A stretch of 64,000 nucleotides of DNA, taken from Panulirus ornatus. Lineage: Eukaryota > Arthropoda > Malacostraca > Decapoda > Palinuridae. Of this stretch, positions 37,873-54,827 are shown piece after piece. Each line of letters starts with the position of its first letter. Position 1 is the first letter of the stretch. The notes beneath the pieces are model-generated. The model was not told the DNA's origin and made no database searches. It saw nothing but the letters and a program-made list of their open reading frames with translations. The translations under genes and the position numbers were made by a program. Location of the stretch: NCBI RefSeq assembly GCF_036320965.1, contig NC_092241.1, positions 22,716,517-22,780,516 of the forward strand. The letters run 5' to 3'.

Positions 37873-37873
<1 letters not shown>

Positions 37874-37961
<88 letters not shown>
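37874..37961. repeat. (TA)n microsatellite
   Basis: TA tract linking the 5' end of RTE copy 6 to the truncated 5' end of RTE copy 7, which points the other way. Confidence 0.97.
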
Positions 37962-37963
<2 letters not shown>

Positions 37964-38704
37964 TCATGTGAGAAACTGCAGAAGCTGGTGACTGAGTTTG
38001 GTAAAGTGTGTGGAAGAAGAAAGTTGAGAGTAAATGTGAATAAGAGCAAGGTTATTAGGTACAGTAGGGGTGAGGGTCAAGTCAATTGGGAGGTGAATTT
38101 GAATGGAGAAAAACTGGAGGAAGTGAAGTGTTTTAGATATCTGGGAGTGGATCTGTCAGCGGATGGAACCATGGAAGCGGAAGTGGATCATAGGGTGGGG
38201 GAGGGGGCGAAAATTTTGGGAGCCTTGAAAAATGTGTGGAAGTCGAGAACATTATCTCGGAAAGCAAAAATGGGTATGTTTGAGGGAATAGTGGTTCCAA
38301 CAATGTTGTATGGTTGCGAGGCGTGGGCTATGGATAGAGATGTGCGCAGGAGGATGGATGTGCTGGAAATGAGATGTTTGAGGACAATGTGTGGTGTGAG
38401 GTGGTTTGATCGAGTAAGTAACGTAAGGGTAAGAGAGATGTGTGGAAATAAAAAGAGCGTGGTTGAGAGAGCAGAAGAGGGTGTTTTGAAATGGTTTGGG
38501 CACATGGAGAGAATGAGTGAGGAGAGATTGACCAAGAGGATATATGTGTCGGAGGTGGAGGGAACGAGGAGAAGAGGGAGACCAAATTGGAGGTGGAAAG
38601 ATGGAGTGAAAAAGATTTTGTGTGATCGGGGCCTGAACATGCAGGAGGGTGAAAGGAGGGCAAGAAATAGAGTAAATTGGAGTCATGTGGTATACAGGGG
38701 TTGA
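37961..38704 (+). pseudogene. RTE C-terminal ORF fragment (copy 7)
   Basis: About 247 uninterrupted codons of the region after the catalytic core: [70 protein letters not shown], ending VYRG then TGA. It lacks endonuclease and all RT catalytic residues, so it cannot act alone. Lack of stops indicates a young fragment. Confidence 0.88.
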
Positions 38705-38889
38705 CGTGCTGTCAGTGGATTGAAGCAAGGCATGTGAAGCGTCTGGGGTAAACCATGGAAAGCTGTGTAGGTATGTATATTTGCGTGTGTGGACGTGTGT
38801 ATGTACATGTGTATGGGGGGGGGGGTTGGGCCATTTCTTTCGTCTGTTTCCTTTGCGCTACCTCGCAGACGCGGGAGACAGCGACAAAG

Positions 38890-38929
<40 letters not shown>

Positions 38930-38933
38930 TATA
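37961..38933 (+). mobile_element. RTE copy 7, subfamily A, 3' fragment
   Basis: Begins at DSCEKLQKLVTEFGK just after the FADD box and runs to the A-type stop at 38702-38704. The ORF part (to 38704) is open throughout. The short 3' UTR contains a G-run (38816-38825) and GCGCTACCTCGCAGACGCGGG-type core, and ends in about 35 A and TATATATATG. Confidence 0.92.
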
Positions 38934-39925
38934 TGTTCGCTGATGATACAGCGCTGGTGGCTGATTCGTGTGAGAAACTACAGAAGCTGGTGACTGAGTT
39001 TGGAAAAGTGTGTGGAAGAAGAAAGTTAAGAGTAAATGTGAATAAGAGCAAGGTTATTAGGTACAGTAGGGTTGAGGGTCAAGTCAATTGGGAGGTGAGT
39101 TTGAATGGAGAAAAACTGGAGGAAGTGAAGTGTTTTAGATATCTGGGAGTAGATCTGGCAGCGGATGGAACCATGGAAGCGGAAGTGGATCATAGGGTGG
39201 GGGAAGGGGCGAAAATCCTGGGGGCCTTGAAGAATGTGTGGAAGTCGAGAACATTATCTCAGAAAGCAAAAATGGGTATGTTTGAAGGAATAGTGGTTCC
39301 AACAATGTTGTATGGTTGCGAGGCGTGGGCTATGGATAGAGTTGTGCGCAGGAGGATGGATGTGCTGGAAATGAGATGTTTGAGGACAATGTGTGGTGTG
39401 AGGTGGTTTGATCGAGTGAGTAACGTAAGGGTAAGAGAGATGTGTGGAAATAAAAAGAGCGTGGTTGAGAGAGCATAAGAGGGTGTTTTGAAGTGGTTTG
39501 GGCACATGGAGAGGATGAGTGAGGAAAGATTGACTAAGAGGATATATGTGTCGGAGGTGGAGGGAACAAGGAGAAGAGGGAGACCAAATTGGAGGTGGAA
39601 AGATGGAGTGAAAAAGATTTTGTGTGATCGGGGCCTGAACATGCAGGAGGGTGAAAGGAGGGCAAGGAATAGAGTGAATTGGAGCGATGTGGTATACCGG
39701 GGTTGACGTGCTGTCAGTGGATTGAAGCAGGGCATGTGAAGCGTCTGGGGTAAACCATGGAAAGCTGTGTAGGTATGTATATTTGCGTGTGTGGAAGTAT
39801 GTATATACATGTGTATGGGGGGGGGTTGGGCCGTTTCTTTCGTCTGTTTCCTTGCGCTACCTCGCAAACGCGGGAGACAGCGACAAAGTATAAGAAAAAA
39901 AAATATATGTTTATATATATATATG
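38934..39925 (+). mobile_element. RTE copy 8, subfamily A, 3' fragment
   Basis: Starts exactly at the FADD codons (TTCGCTGATGATACAGCGCT), about 35 bp upstream of the point where copy 7 starts, and lies head to tail behind copy 7. A TAA at 39476-39478 (GCATAAGAG for GCAGAAGAG) interrupts the ORF, which resumes to the A-type TGA at 39704-39706. The short 3' UTR ends in a short A-run and a little TATA. Copies 7 and 8 are highly similar. Confidence 0.92.
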
Positions 39926-40483
39926 AAAAATGTAAGACATAATTTAGAAAACTGAAACTTCTAGCTGGAAATGAAATGAAAAATGAATGTCACATAATGG
40001 TTCAACCTCTGGCTATGGAAAAGGGAAATGTATAATTCATTAACACAAATGTCAATAGTAGTTTTCATCAATTTAAACACTGTATCAAACTGCCTGGTCC
40101 ACTTCTCCTCTTATCATGAAACTTGAATATTGGCTTATGATGTTTCTCAATTGTCTTCACTATACAAAGTACAACCGTATCTTGGATACATGAGGGTAGG
40201 TAGTTGGTCATCCGCCATAATAAAGTCTTGACAGACCAAAAGTTTAACTGGACCTCAAGTTTTCCAGTACATTCATGAAAAACACCTTTTTGCTTTCCAT
40301 CTCTATCACTCTGAAAAAAGATTGCTCCATTTGTTCACATTTCAATGAAAAAATAAGCTTCAATGTCTAAGCTACATTCTTTTCCATTTTCACTATTTTC
40401 TTGTCAGGGCACCATGTATGAAACTATCATGCCAGTAACACAACTATAAACATTTACTTCCCCTTTAAAAAGTTCTGGGGAAG
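39926..40483. other. unique spacer inside the RTE cluster
   Basis: About 550 bp of AT-rich sequence unlike the surrounding elements, with no recognisable gene. It is probably a remnant of the pre-insertion host DNA. Confidence 0.5.
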
Positions 40484-43400
40484 TCTGTCTCCCGCGTTAG
40501 CGAGGTAGCGCAAGGAAACAGACGAAAGAATGGCCCAACCCGTCCACATACACATGTATATACATACACGTCCACACACGCAAATATGCATACCTATACA
40601 TCTCAATGTACACATATATATACACACACAGACATATGTATATATACACATGTACATAATTCATACTGTCTGCCTTTATTTGTTCCCATCGCCACCTCGC
40701 CACACATGGAATGATAACCCCCTCCCCCCTCATGTGTGCGAGGTAGCGCCAGGAAAGACAGCAAAGGCCCCATTTATTGACACTCAGTCTCTAGCTGTCA
40801 TGTAATAATGCACCGAAACCACAGCTCCCTTTCCACATCCAGGCCCCACAGAACTTTCCATGGTTTACTCCAGACGCTTCACATGCCCTGGTTAAATCCA
40901 TTGACAGCACGTCGACCCCGGTATACCACATTGTTCCAATTCACTCTATTCCTTGCACGCCTTTCACCCTCCTGCATGTTCAGGCCCCTATCACTCAAAA
41001 TCTTTTTCACTTCATCTTTCCACCTAAAATTTGGTCTCCCACTTCTCGTTCCCTCCACCTCTGACACATATATCCTCTTGATCAATCTTTCCCCACTCTT
41101 TCTCTCCATGTGACCAAACCATTTCAAAACACCCTCTTCTGCTCTCTCAACCACACTCTTTTTATTTCCACACATCTCTCTCACCCTTAGATTATTTACT
41201 CGATCAAACCACCTCACACCACATATTGTCCTCAAACATCTCATTACCAGCACATCCACCCTCCTGCGCACAACTCTATCCATAGCCCACGCCTCGCAAC
41301 CATACAACATTGTTGGAACCACTATTCCTTCAACATACCCATTTTTGCTTTCCGAGATAATGTTCTCGACTTCCAAACATTCTTCAAGGCTCCCAGAATT
41401 TTCGCCCCCTCCCCCACCCTATGATTCACTTCCGCTTCCATGGTTCCATCCGCTGCCAGATCAACTCCCAGATATCTAAAACACTTCACTTCCTCCAGTT
41501 TTTCTCCATTCAAACTTACCTCCCAATTGACTTGACCCTCAACCCTACTGTACCTAATAACCTTGCTGTTATTCACATTTACTCTCAGCTTTCTTCTTTC
41601 ACACACTTTACCAAACTCAGTCACCAGCTTCTGCAGTTTCGCACATGAATCAGCCACCAGCGCTGTATCATCAGCGAACAACAACTGACTCACTTCCCAA
41701 GCTCTCTCATCCACAACAGACTGCATACTTGCCCCTCTTTCCAAAACTATTGCATTCACCTCCCAAACAACCCCATCCATAAACAAATTAAACAACCATG
41801 GAGACATCACACACCCCTGCCGCAAACCTACATTCACTGAGAACCAATCACTTTCCTCTCTTCCTACACGTACACATGCCTTACATCCTCGATAAAAACT
41901 TTTCACTGCTTCTAACAACTTGCCTCCCACACCATATATTCTTAAAACCTTCCACAGAGCATCTCTATCAATTCTATCATATGCCTTCTCCAGATCGATA
42001 AATGCTACATACAAATCCATTTGTTTTTCTAAGTATTTCTCATATACATTCTTCAAAGCAAACACCTGATCCACATATCCTCTACCACTTCTGAAACCAC
42101 ACTGCTCTTCCCCAATCTGATGCTCTGTACACGCCTTCACCCTCTCAGTCAATACCCTCCTATATAATTTACCAGGAATACTCAACAAGCTTATATCTCT
42201 GTAATTTGAGCACTCACTCTTATCCCCTTTGCCTTTGTACAATGGCACTATGCAAGCATTCCGCCAATCCTCAGGCACCTCACCATGAGTCATACATACA
42301 TTAAATAACCTTACCAACCAGTCAATAATGCAATCACCCCCTTTTGTAATAAATTCCACTGCAATACCAACCAAACCTGCTGCTTTGCCGGCTTTCATCT
42401 TCCGTTAAGATTTTACTACCTCTTCTCTATTTACCAAATCATTTTCACTAACCCTCTCACTTTGCACACAACCTCGACCAAAACACCCTATATCTGCCAC
42501 TCTATCATCAAACACATTCAACAAACCTTCAAAATACTCACTCCATCTCCTTCTCACATCTACACTCCTTGTTATCACCTCCCCATTAGCCCCCTTCACT
42601 GAAGTTCCCATTTTCTCCCTTGTCTTACGCACTTTATTTACCTCCTTCCAAAACTTCTTCTTATTCTCCCTGAAATTTAATGATACTGTCTTACCCCAAC
42701 TCTCATTTGCCCTCTTTTTCACCTCTTGTACCTTTCTCTTGACCTCCTGCCACTTTTTTTTATACCTCTCACACTCATTTGCATTTTTTCCCTGCAAAAA
42801 TCGTTCCAATGCCTCTCTCTTCTCTTTCACTAATAATCTTACTTCTTCATCCCACCACTCACTACCTTTTCTAATCAACCCACCTCCCACGCTTCTCATG
42901 CCACAAGAATCTTTTGCGCAAGCCATCACTGCTTCCCTAAATACATCCCATTCCTCCCCCACTCCCCTTACCTCTTTTGTTCTCACCTTTTTCCACTCTG
43001 TACTCAGTCTCTCCTGGTACTTCCTCACACAAGTCTCCTTCCCAGCCTCACTTACTCTCACACTCTCTTCACCCCAACATCGTCTCTTCTTTTCTGAAAA
43101 CCCCCACAAATCTTCACCTTCGCCTCCACAAGATAATGATCAGACATCCCTCCAGTTGCACCTCTCAGCACATTAACATCCAAAAGTCTCTCTTTCGTGC
43201 GTCTATCAATTAACACGTAATCCAATAACGCTCTCTGGCCATCTCTCCTACTTACATACGTATACTTATGTATATCTCGCTCTTTAAACCAGGTATTCCC
43301 AATCACCAGTCCTTTTTCAGCACATAAATCTGCAAGCTCTTCACCATTTCCATTTACAACACTGAACACTCCATGTATACCAATTATTCCCTCAACTGCC

Positions 43401-44023
43401 ACATTACTCACCTTTGCATTCAAATCACCCATCACTATAACCCGGTCTTGTGCATGATAACCACTAACACACTCATTCAGCTGCTCCGAAAACACTTGCC
43501 TCTCGTGATCTTTCTTCTCATGCCCAGGTGCATATGCACCAATAATCACCCATCTCTCTCCATCAACTTTCAGTTTTACCCATATCAATCTAGAATTTAC
43601 TTTCTTACGCTCTATCACATACTCCCACAACTCCTGATCCAGGAGTAGTGCTACTCTTACCCTTGCTCTTGTCCTCTCACTAACCCCTGACTTTACTCCC
43701 AAGACATTCCCAAACCACTCTTACCCTTTACCCTTTAGCTTCATTTCACTCAGAGCCAAAACATCCAGCTTCCTTTCCTCAAACATACTAAACAAACATC
43801 GCTCCTTTTTTCTTATCTTGGTTACATCCACACACATTTAGACACCCCAGTCTGAGCCTTCGAGGAGGATGAGCACTCCTAGCGTGACTCCCTCTTCTGT
43901 TTCCCCTTTTAGAAATTAAAATACAAGGAGGGGAGGGTTTCTGGCCCCCCGCTCCCGTCCCCTTTAGTCGCCTTCTACGACACGTGAGGAATGCGTGGGA
44001 AGTATTCTTTCTACCCTATTCCC

Positions 44024-44029
<6 letters not shown>
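40484..44029 (-). mobile_element. RTE copy 9, subfamily B, full length
   Basis: The minus strand runs from the 5' palindrome and leader (43785-44029) through a complete but disabled ORF to the long 3' UTR (40484-40905), whose hairpin arms lie at 40691-40708 and 40731-40747. At about 3.55 kb this is the best structural reference for the element. The 3' end at 40484 (CTGTCTCCCGCGTTAGCGAG) lacks a clear poly(A) tail and abuts the unique spacer. Confidence 0.93.
40879..43790 (-). pseudogene. RTE endonuclease/reverse transcriptase ORF, disabled (copy 9)
   Basis: Domain order from the 5' side: endonuclease (43058-43702 plus upstream codons; VIVMGDLNAKVS and MSDHYLVEAKV intact), linker (42405-43109), RT (41322-42398; AFIDLEKAYDRIDRDALW, GLRQGCVMSPW, FADDTALVAD) and C-terminal region (40879-41376, with the subfamily B extension RRAVNGFNQGM). 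Lesions: TAA at 43721-43723 (GGGTAAGAG for GGGGAAGAG), a frameshift near 43060-43085, TAA at 42405-42407 and a one-base deletion near 41333 (TCAACATACC for TCAAACATACC). Few lesions over ~950 codons suggest moderate age. Confidence 0.92.
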
Positions 44030-47426
<3,397 letters not shown>

Positions 47427-49333
47427 TCCCTAATAATACTTTAGAATATAATGTTATCAAATTTAGTTAAAATAAATCTGCTGCTTTCCCACAAAAGCCA
47501 AAAAGTTATGTATAAAGCCAATAAGGATTCAGTCAATCCTTTTTTGTGAACACAAGGAAAAATACGAAACAATTATTCATTCACATGTTGTTGTTATTTT
47601 GAAATGCAAATGCATCATATTCTTCTGACTTAAAGTTTGGAGCGTGTCAGCCTGTCAAAGTCTTGAACTTTGCATTGAGCTGCAGGGATGATCATCACAT
47701 TAATAAGTGAAGCCTTTTTTTCCTCTTCAAGAGCCTGACTAACTGCCTCTTGCAGTTCAGGGACAGACTCAAAGAAGAAACCAGTTTCACTGAACATTGA
47801 AGCCATGCATTCATAGTGTACAGTTGGGAGAAGTGATGTTGGTGGATTTGCAATAGCAGCATCCATTCCATCTCTTATTTCATTGAGCAGTTCCTTGTCC
47901 AAACCACTGTAGATGCCATTATTGTTTACAATGATGACTATGATGGGTAGTTTTTAGCGGTAAATTGTTTCCATTTCCATACCACTAAAACCAAAAGCAG
48001 AATCTCCTTTAACACATATGATTCGCTTGCCTGGAGCATGGTCTTGTGCCAATAAGGCTGCTGCAATGGCATAACCAAGACCAACACCCATTTGTACCAA
48101 AAGTACCTGCATCCAGTCTGTGGCGCGGAAATTTGTTGAGCAAAATAGTCCGTCCAATGTCCATGGTATTGACTCCTTCACTGACAATAATACAATCATG
48201 TGGTAACAGCTGGTGCAGGTGATGAAGTACTGCGTAGTACTTCAAAGGTTCTGAAATATCCTGGGCCATTTTAGTACTAATGCTTTTGTTGTCCTGCACT
48301 TTCTTTTGAAGTTGAGACCACCAAGGTGAGTGTGAGGCAACAAGAGTTCCTGGTACTGCTTCTTGGAGCTGGCCACAAACTGCCCTTAAGTCACCTAGCA
48401 AAACAACACTTCCATTCACACTGTTGTGGAACTCCTCAGAACATAAATCCACATGTATAAACTTTACATCTGATGCATATCGTGGAGGGCGACCAAAATG
48501 AAGAGTCCAATTCAATCTTGCTCCAAGAGGCAGAATCACATCAGCCTCCAACAATGCTTTGGTGCGAGCAGGAGCCACACACAAAGGGTGGTCATCGGGT
48601 ACAACTCCTTTGCCCATTGGTGTAGGTAAGAAGGGTATACCAGTCTTTTCTAACAAACAATGGATCTGTTCTTCAGCACGGGCATAGGCAGCACCCTTCC
48701 CTACCACCACCAGAGGACGCTGAGCACCACAAAGCAGTGCAACTGCCTCCAAGACGGAGTCTGTTGATGCTAGAGATATTGGAGGTGGGGGACACTTGGG
48801 ATGCTGAAAAATCAGTGACTCATCTACTCTCTCAGCTATGAGATTTCCAGGTAAATCTAGGTATGCAGCACCGGCTCGTCCATAAATTGTGCACTTAATA
48901 GCTTTTCCCACGTGGTATGGTATAGTATCAATTCTTGGAGGTCGGGCTGAGTATTTGCAATAGATGCCACATGACTCAACCTGTGGACACTCCTGAAAGG
49001 CCCCTAGGCCTTCTTGCTCTTGGTCACTGGAGCCACCAATCACCAACAATGGCCAGCAGTTTGTCTGAGCATTTGCCAAACCTCCAATTGTGTGGAGAAG
49101 TCCTGGACCTAACAAAACCAAACACACCCCAGGCATTCCCGTCAAGTAACCTATAGCTTGGGCAGCATAGCATGTAGCTTGTTCATTACGCATCCCAATG
49201 TACTTAATACCTGCTTGCTGAGCTGCCACTTCTGTTTCGACAACAGGAATTCCCACTATTCCAAACATATATCTAACACCTTGCTGAACAAGAGCATCCA
49301 CTAGAACATGAGCACCATCAGTTTCTTCCCCAG
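47427..49333 (-). pseudogene. HACL1: intronless 2-hydroxyacyl-CoA lyase copy with stop and frameshift
   Basis: HACL1 is a thiamine-diphosphate enzyme that cleaves 2-hydroxyacyl-CoA in fatty-acid alpha-oxidation, normally peroxisomal. About 568 codons (49333 down to 47630) align from near the N-terminus ([18 protein letters not shown]) to the natural end (DFDRLTRSKL), close to the ~578 residues of the human enzyme. Visible motifs: [28 protein letters not shown] with the catalytic Glu, [56 protein letters not shown], and the ThDP/Mg site [14 protein letters not shown] with NNNGIY. Lesions: one extra base at 48091-48093 (GTFGTMGVGLGY shifted) and TAA at 47954-47956 where the family has Tyr. The first ~10 residues are replaced by RTE sequence. 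It has no introns, and no poly(A) tract or clear AATAAA follows. A processed pseudogene is likely; a single-exon host gene damaged by sequencing errors is the alternative. Confidence 0.88.
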
Positions 49334-49825
49334 ACACACACAGACATATACATATACACACATGTACATAATTCATACTGTCTGCCTTTATTTATTCCCA
49401 TCGCCACCTCGCCACACATGGAATAACAACCCCCTCCCCCCTCGTGTGTGCGAGGTAGCGCTAGGAAAAGACAACAAAGGCCACATTCGTTCACACTCAG
49501 TCTCTAGCTGCCATGTAATAATGCACCGAAACCACAGCTCCCTTTCCACATCCAGGTCCCACACAACTTTCCATGGTTTACCCCAGACGCTTCACAAGCC
49601 CTAGTTCAATCCATTGACAGCACGTCGACCCCGGTATACCACATCGTTCCAATTTACTCTATTCCCTGCACGCCCCTCGCCCTCCTGCATGTTCAGGCCC
49701 CGATCACTCAAAATTTTTTTCACTCCATCTTTCCACCTCCAATTTGGTCTCCCACTTCTCCTCGTTCCCTCCACCTCTGACACATATATCCTCTTGGTCA
49801 ATCTTTCCTTACTCATTCTCTCCAT
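49334..49825 (-). mobile_element. RTE copy 12, subfamily B, 3' fragment
   Basis: The minus strand carries part of the long 3' UTR (49334-49600) and the last ~75 codons (49601-49825: [27 protein letters not shown]-type extension). The 3' terminus with the GC-rich core is missing; the break abuts the first HACL1 codons. The other end, at 49826, joins copy 13 head to head without (TA)n. Confidence 0.87.
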
Positions 49826-51205
49826 GCGGATTACGTGTTAATTGATAGGCGCGCAAAAGAGAGACTTTTGGATGTTGAAAAGAAGAGAGAATGTTGGGGT
49901 GAAGAGAGTGGTGAGAATATGTGAGCTTGGGAAAGAGACTTGTGTGAGGAAGTACCAGGAAAGACAGAGTGCAAAATGGAAAAAGGTTAGAGCAAACGAC
50001 GTACGGGGAGTGGGGGAGGAATGGGATGTATTTAGGGAAGTAGTGATGGCTTGCACAAAAGATGCTTATGGCATAAGAAGCATGGGAGGTGGGCAGATTA
50101 GAAAGAGGAGTGAGTGGTGGGATGAAGAAGTAAAATTATTAGTGAAAGAGAAGACAGAGGCATTTGGACGAGTCTTGCAGGGAAATAGTGCAGATGACTA
50201 GGAGATGTATAAAAGAAAGAGGCAAGAGGTCAAGAGAAAGGTGCAAGAGGTGAAAAAGAGGGCAAATGAGATTTGGGGTGAGACAGTATCATCAAATTTT
50301 AGGGAAAATAAAAATATGTTTTGGAAGGAGGTAAATAGAATGCGTAAAACAAGAGAACAAATGGAAACATCGGTGAGAGGGCTAATGGGGAGGTGATAAC
50401 AAGTAGTGGTGATGTGAGAAGGAGATGGAGTGAGTATTTTGAAGGTTTGTTGAAAGTGTTAGATGATAGAATGGCAGATATAGGATGTTTTGGTCAGGGT
50501 GATGTGCGAAGTTAGAGGGTTAGGGAGAATGATTTGGTAAACAGTGAAGAGGTAGTGAAAGCTTTGCGGAAGATGAAAGATGGCAAGGCAGCGGGTTTCG
50601 ATGGTATTGCAGTGGAATTTATTAAAAACTGAGTGACTGTGTTGTTGACAGGTTGGTGAGGATATTTAATGTATGTATGACTCATGGTGAGGTGCCTGAG
50701 GATTGACGGAATGCATACATAATGCCATTGTACAAAGGCAAAGGGGATAAAACTGAGTGCTCAAATTACAGAGATAGGCATTTGGAAGATTTTTGCAGAG
50801 AAATAATGGCAAAGACTGGGAGATGTATAAAAAGAAAGAGGCAGGAGGTCAAGGGAAGGATGCAAGAGGTGAAAAGAGGGCAAATGAGAGTTGGGGTGAG
50901 AGAGTATCATTATATTTTATGGAGAATAAAAAGGTGTTTTGGAATGAGGAATGTAAGTGCGTAAGACAAGCGAACACATGGGAACATCAGTGAAGGGGGC
51001 TAATGGGGAAGTGATAACAAGTGATGGTGATGTGAGAATTAGATGAAGTGAGAATTTTTGAAGGTTTATTGAATGTGTTTGATGATAGAGTGGCAGATAT
51101 AGGGTGTTTTCGTCGAGGTGGTGTGCAAAGTGAGAGGGTTAGCGAGAATAATTTGGTACACAGAGAAGAGGTAGTAAAAGCTTTGCAGAAGATGAAAGCC
51201 GGCGG
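49826..51205 (+). mobile_element. RTE copy 13, rearranged endonuclease-linker-RT fragment
   Basis: Starts at DYVLIDRRAKERLLDV in the endonuclease, has a deletion to EKKRE, continues through the linker (open stretches 49842-50201 and 50205-50396) to YKGKGDKTECSNY (~50765), then jumps back to a second linker copy (50775 onward: GRFLQ-like, KRKRQEVKGRMQEVK) that ends at KALQKMKAG (~51203). The linker is thus partly duplicated. Many stops and frameshifts mark it as old. The subfamily is unclear because no 3' end is present. Confidence 0.82.
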
Positions 51206-51221
51206 GATGAAAGTCTTCTTT

Positions 51222-54029
<2,808 letters not shown>

Positions 54030-54247
54030 TTTTTTTTTTTTTCATACTATTCGCTATTTCCCGCGATAGCGAGGTAGCGTTAAGAACAGAGGACTGGGCC
54101 TTTGAGGGAATATCCTCACCTGGACCTCTTCTCTGTTCCTTCTTTTGGAAAATTAAAAAAAAAAAAACGAGAGTGGAGGATTTCCAGCCCCCCGCTCCCT
54201 TCTCTTTTAGTCGCCTTCTACGACACGCAGGGAATACGTGGGAGGTA

Positions 54248-54250
<3 letters not shown>
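54030..54250 (-). mobile_element. RTE-like non-autonomous element, head slightly truncated
   Basis: Tail first: CATACTATTCGCTATTTCCC, GCGATAGCGAGGTAGCGTTA, an A-run at 54157-54168, TTTTAGTCGCCTTCTACGAC, then TGGGAGGTATTC passing into (TA)n. The final ~20 bp with the palindrome are missing. It abuts the A-rich tail of RTE copy 15. Confidence 0.83.

Positions 54251-54327
<77 letters not shown>
54249..54327. repeat. (TA)n microsatellite
   Basis: TA tract between the non-autonomous element and the 3' end of RTE copy 16. Confidence 0.96.
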
Positions 54328-54332
<5 letters not shown>

Positions 54333-54474
54333 TTTTTTTTACTTTGTCGCTGTCTCCCGCGTTAGCGAAGTAGCGCAAGGAAACAGACGAAAGAATGGCC
54401 TAACCCACCCACATACACATGTATATACATACACGTCCATACACGAAAATATACATACCTATACATCTCAATGT

Positions 54475-54579
<105 letters not shown>

Positions 54580-54827
54580 GACATATACATATATACACAT
54601 GTACATAATTCATACTGTCTACCTTTATTGATTCCCATTGCTACCTCGCCAAACATGGAATAACAACCCCTTCCCCCTCATGTGTGCGAGGTAGCGCTAA
54701 GAAAAGACAGCAAAGGCCCCATTCGTTCACACTCAGTCTCTAGCTGTCATGTAATAATGCACCGAAACAACAGCTCCCTTTCCACATCCAGGCCCCACAG
54801 AACTTTCTATGGTCTACCCCAGACGCT

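Noticed and set aside
49321..49345. Splice acceptor TTTCTTCCCCAG next to the HACL1 start
   Set aside because: It is on the plus strand, opposite to the HACL1 coding direction, so it cannot be the acceptor for this frame.
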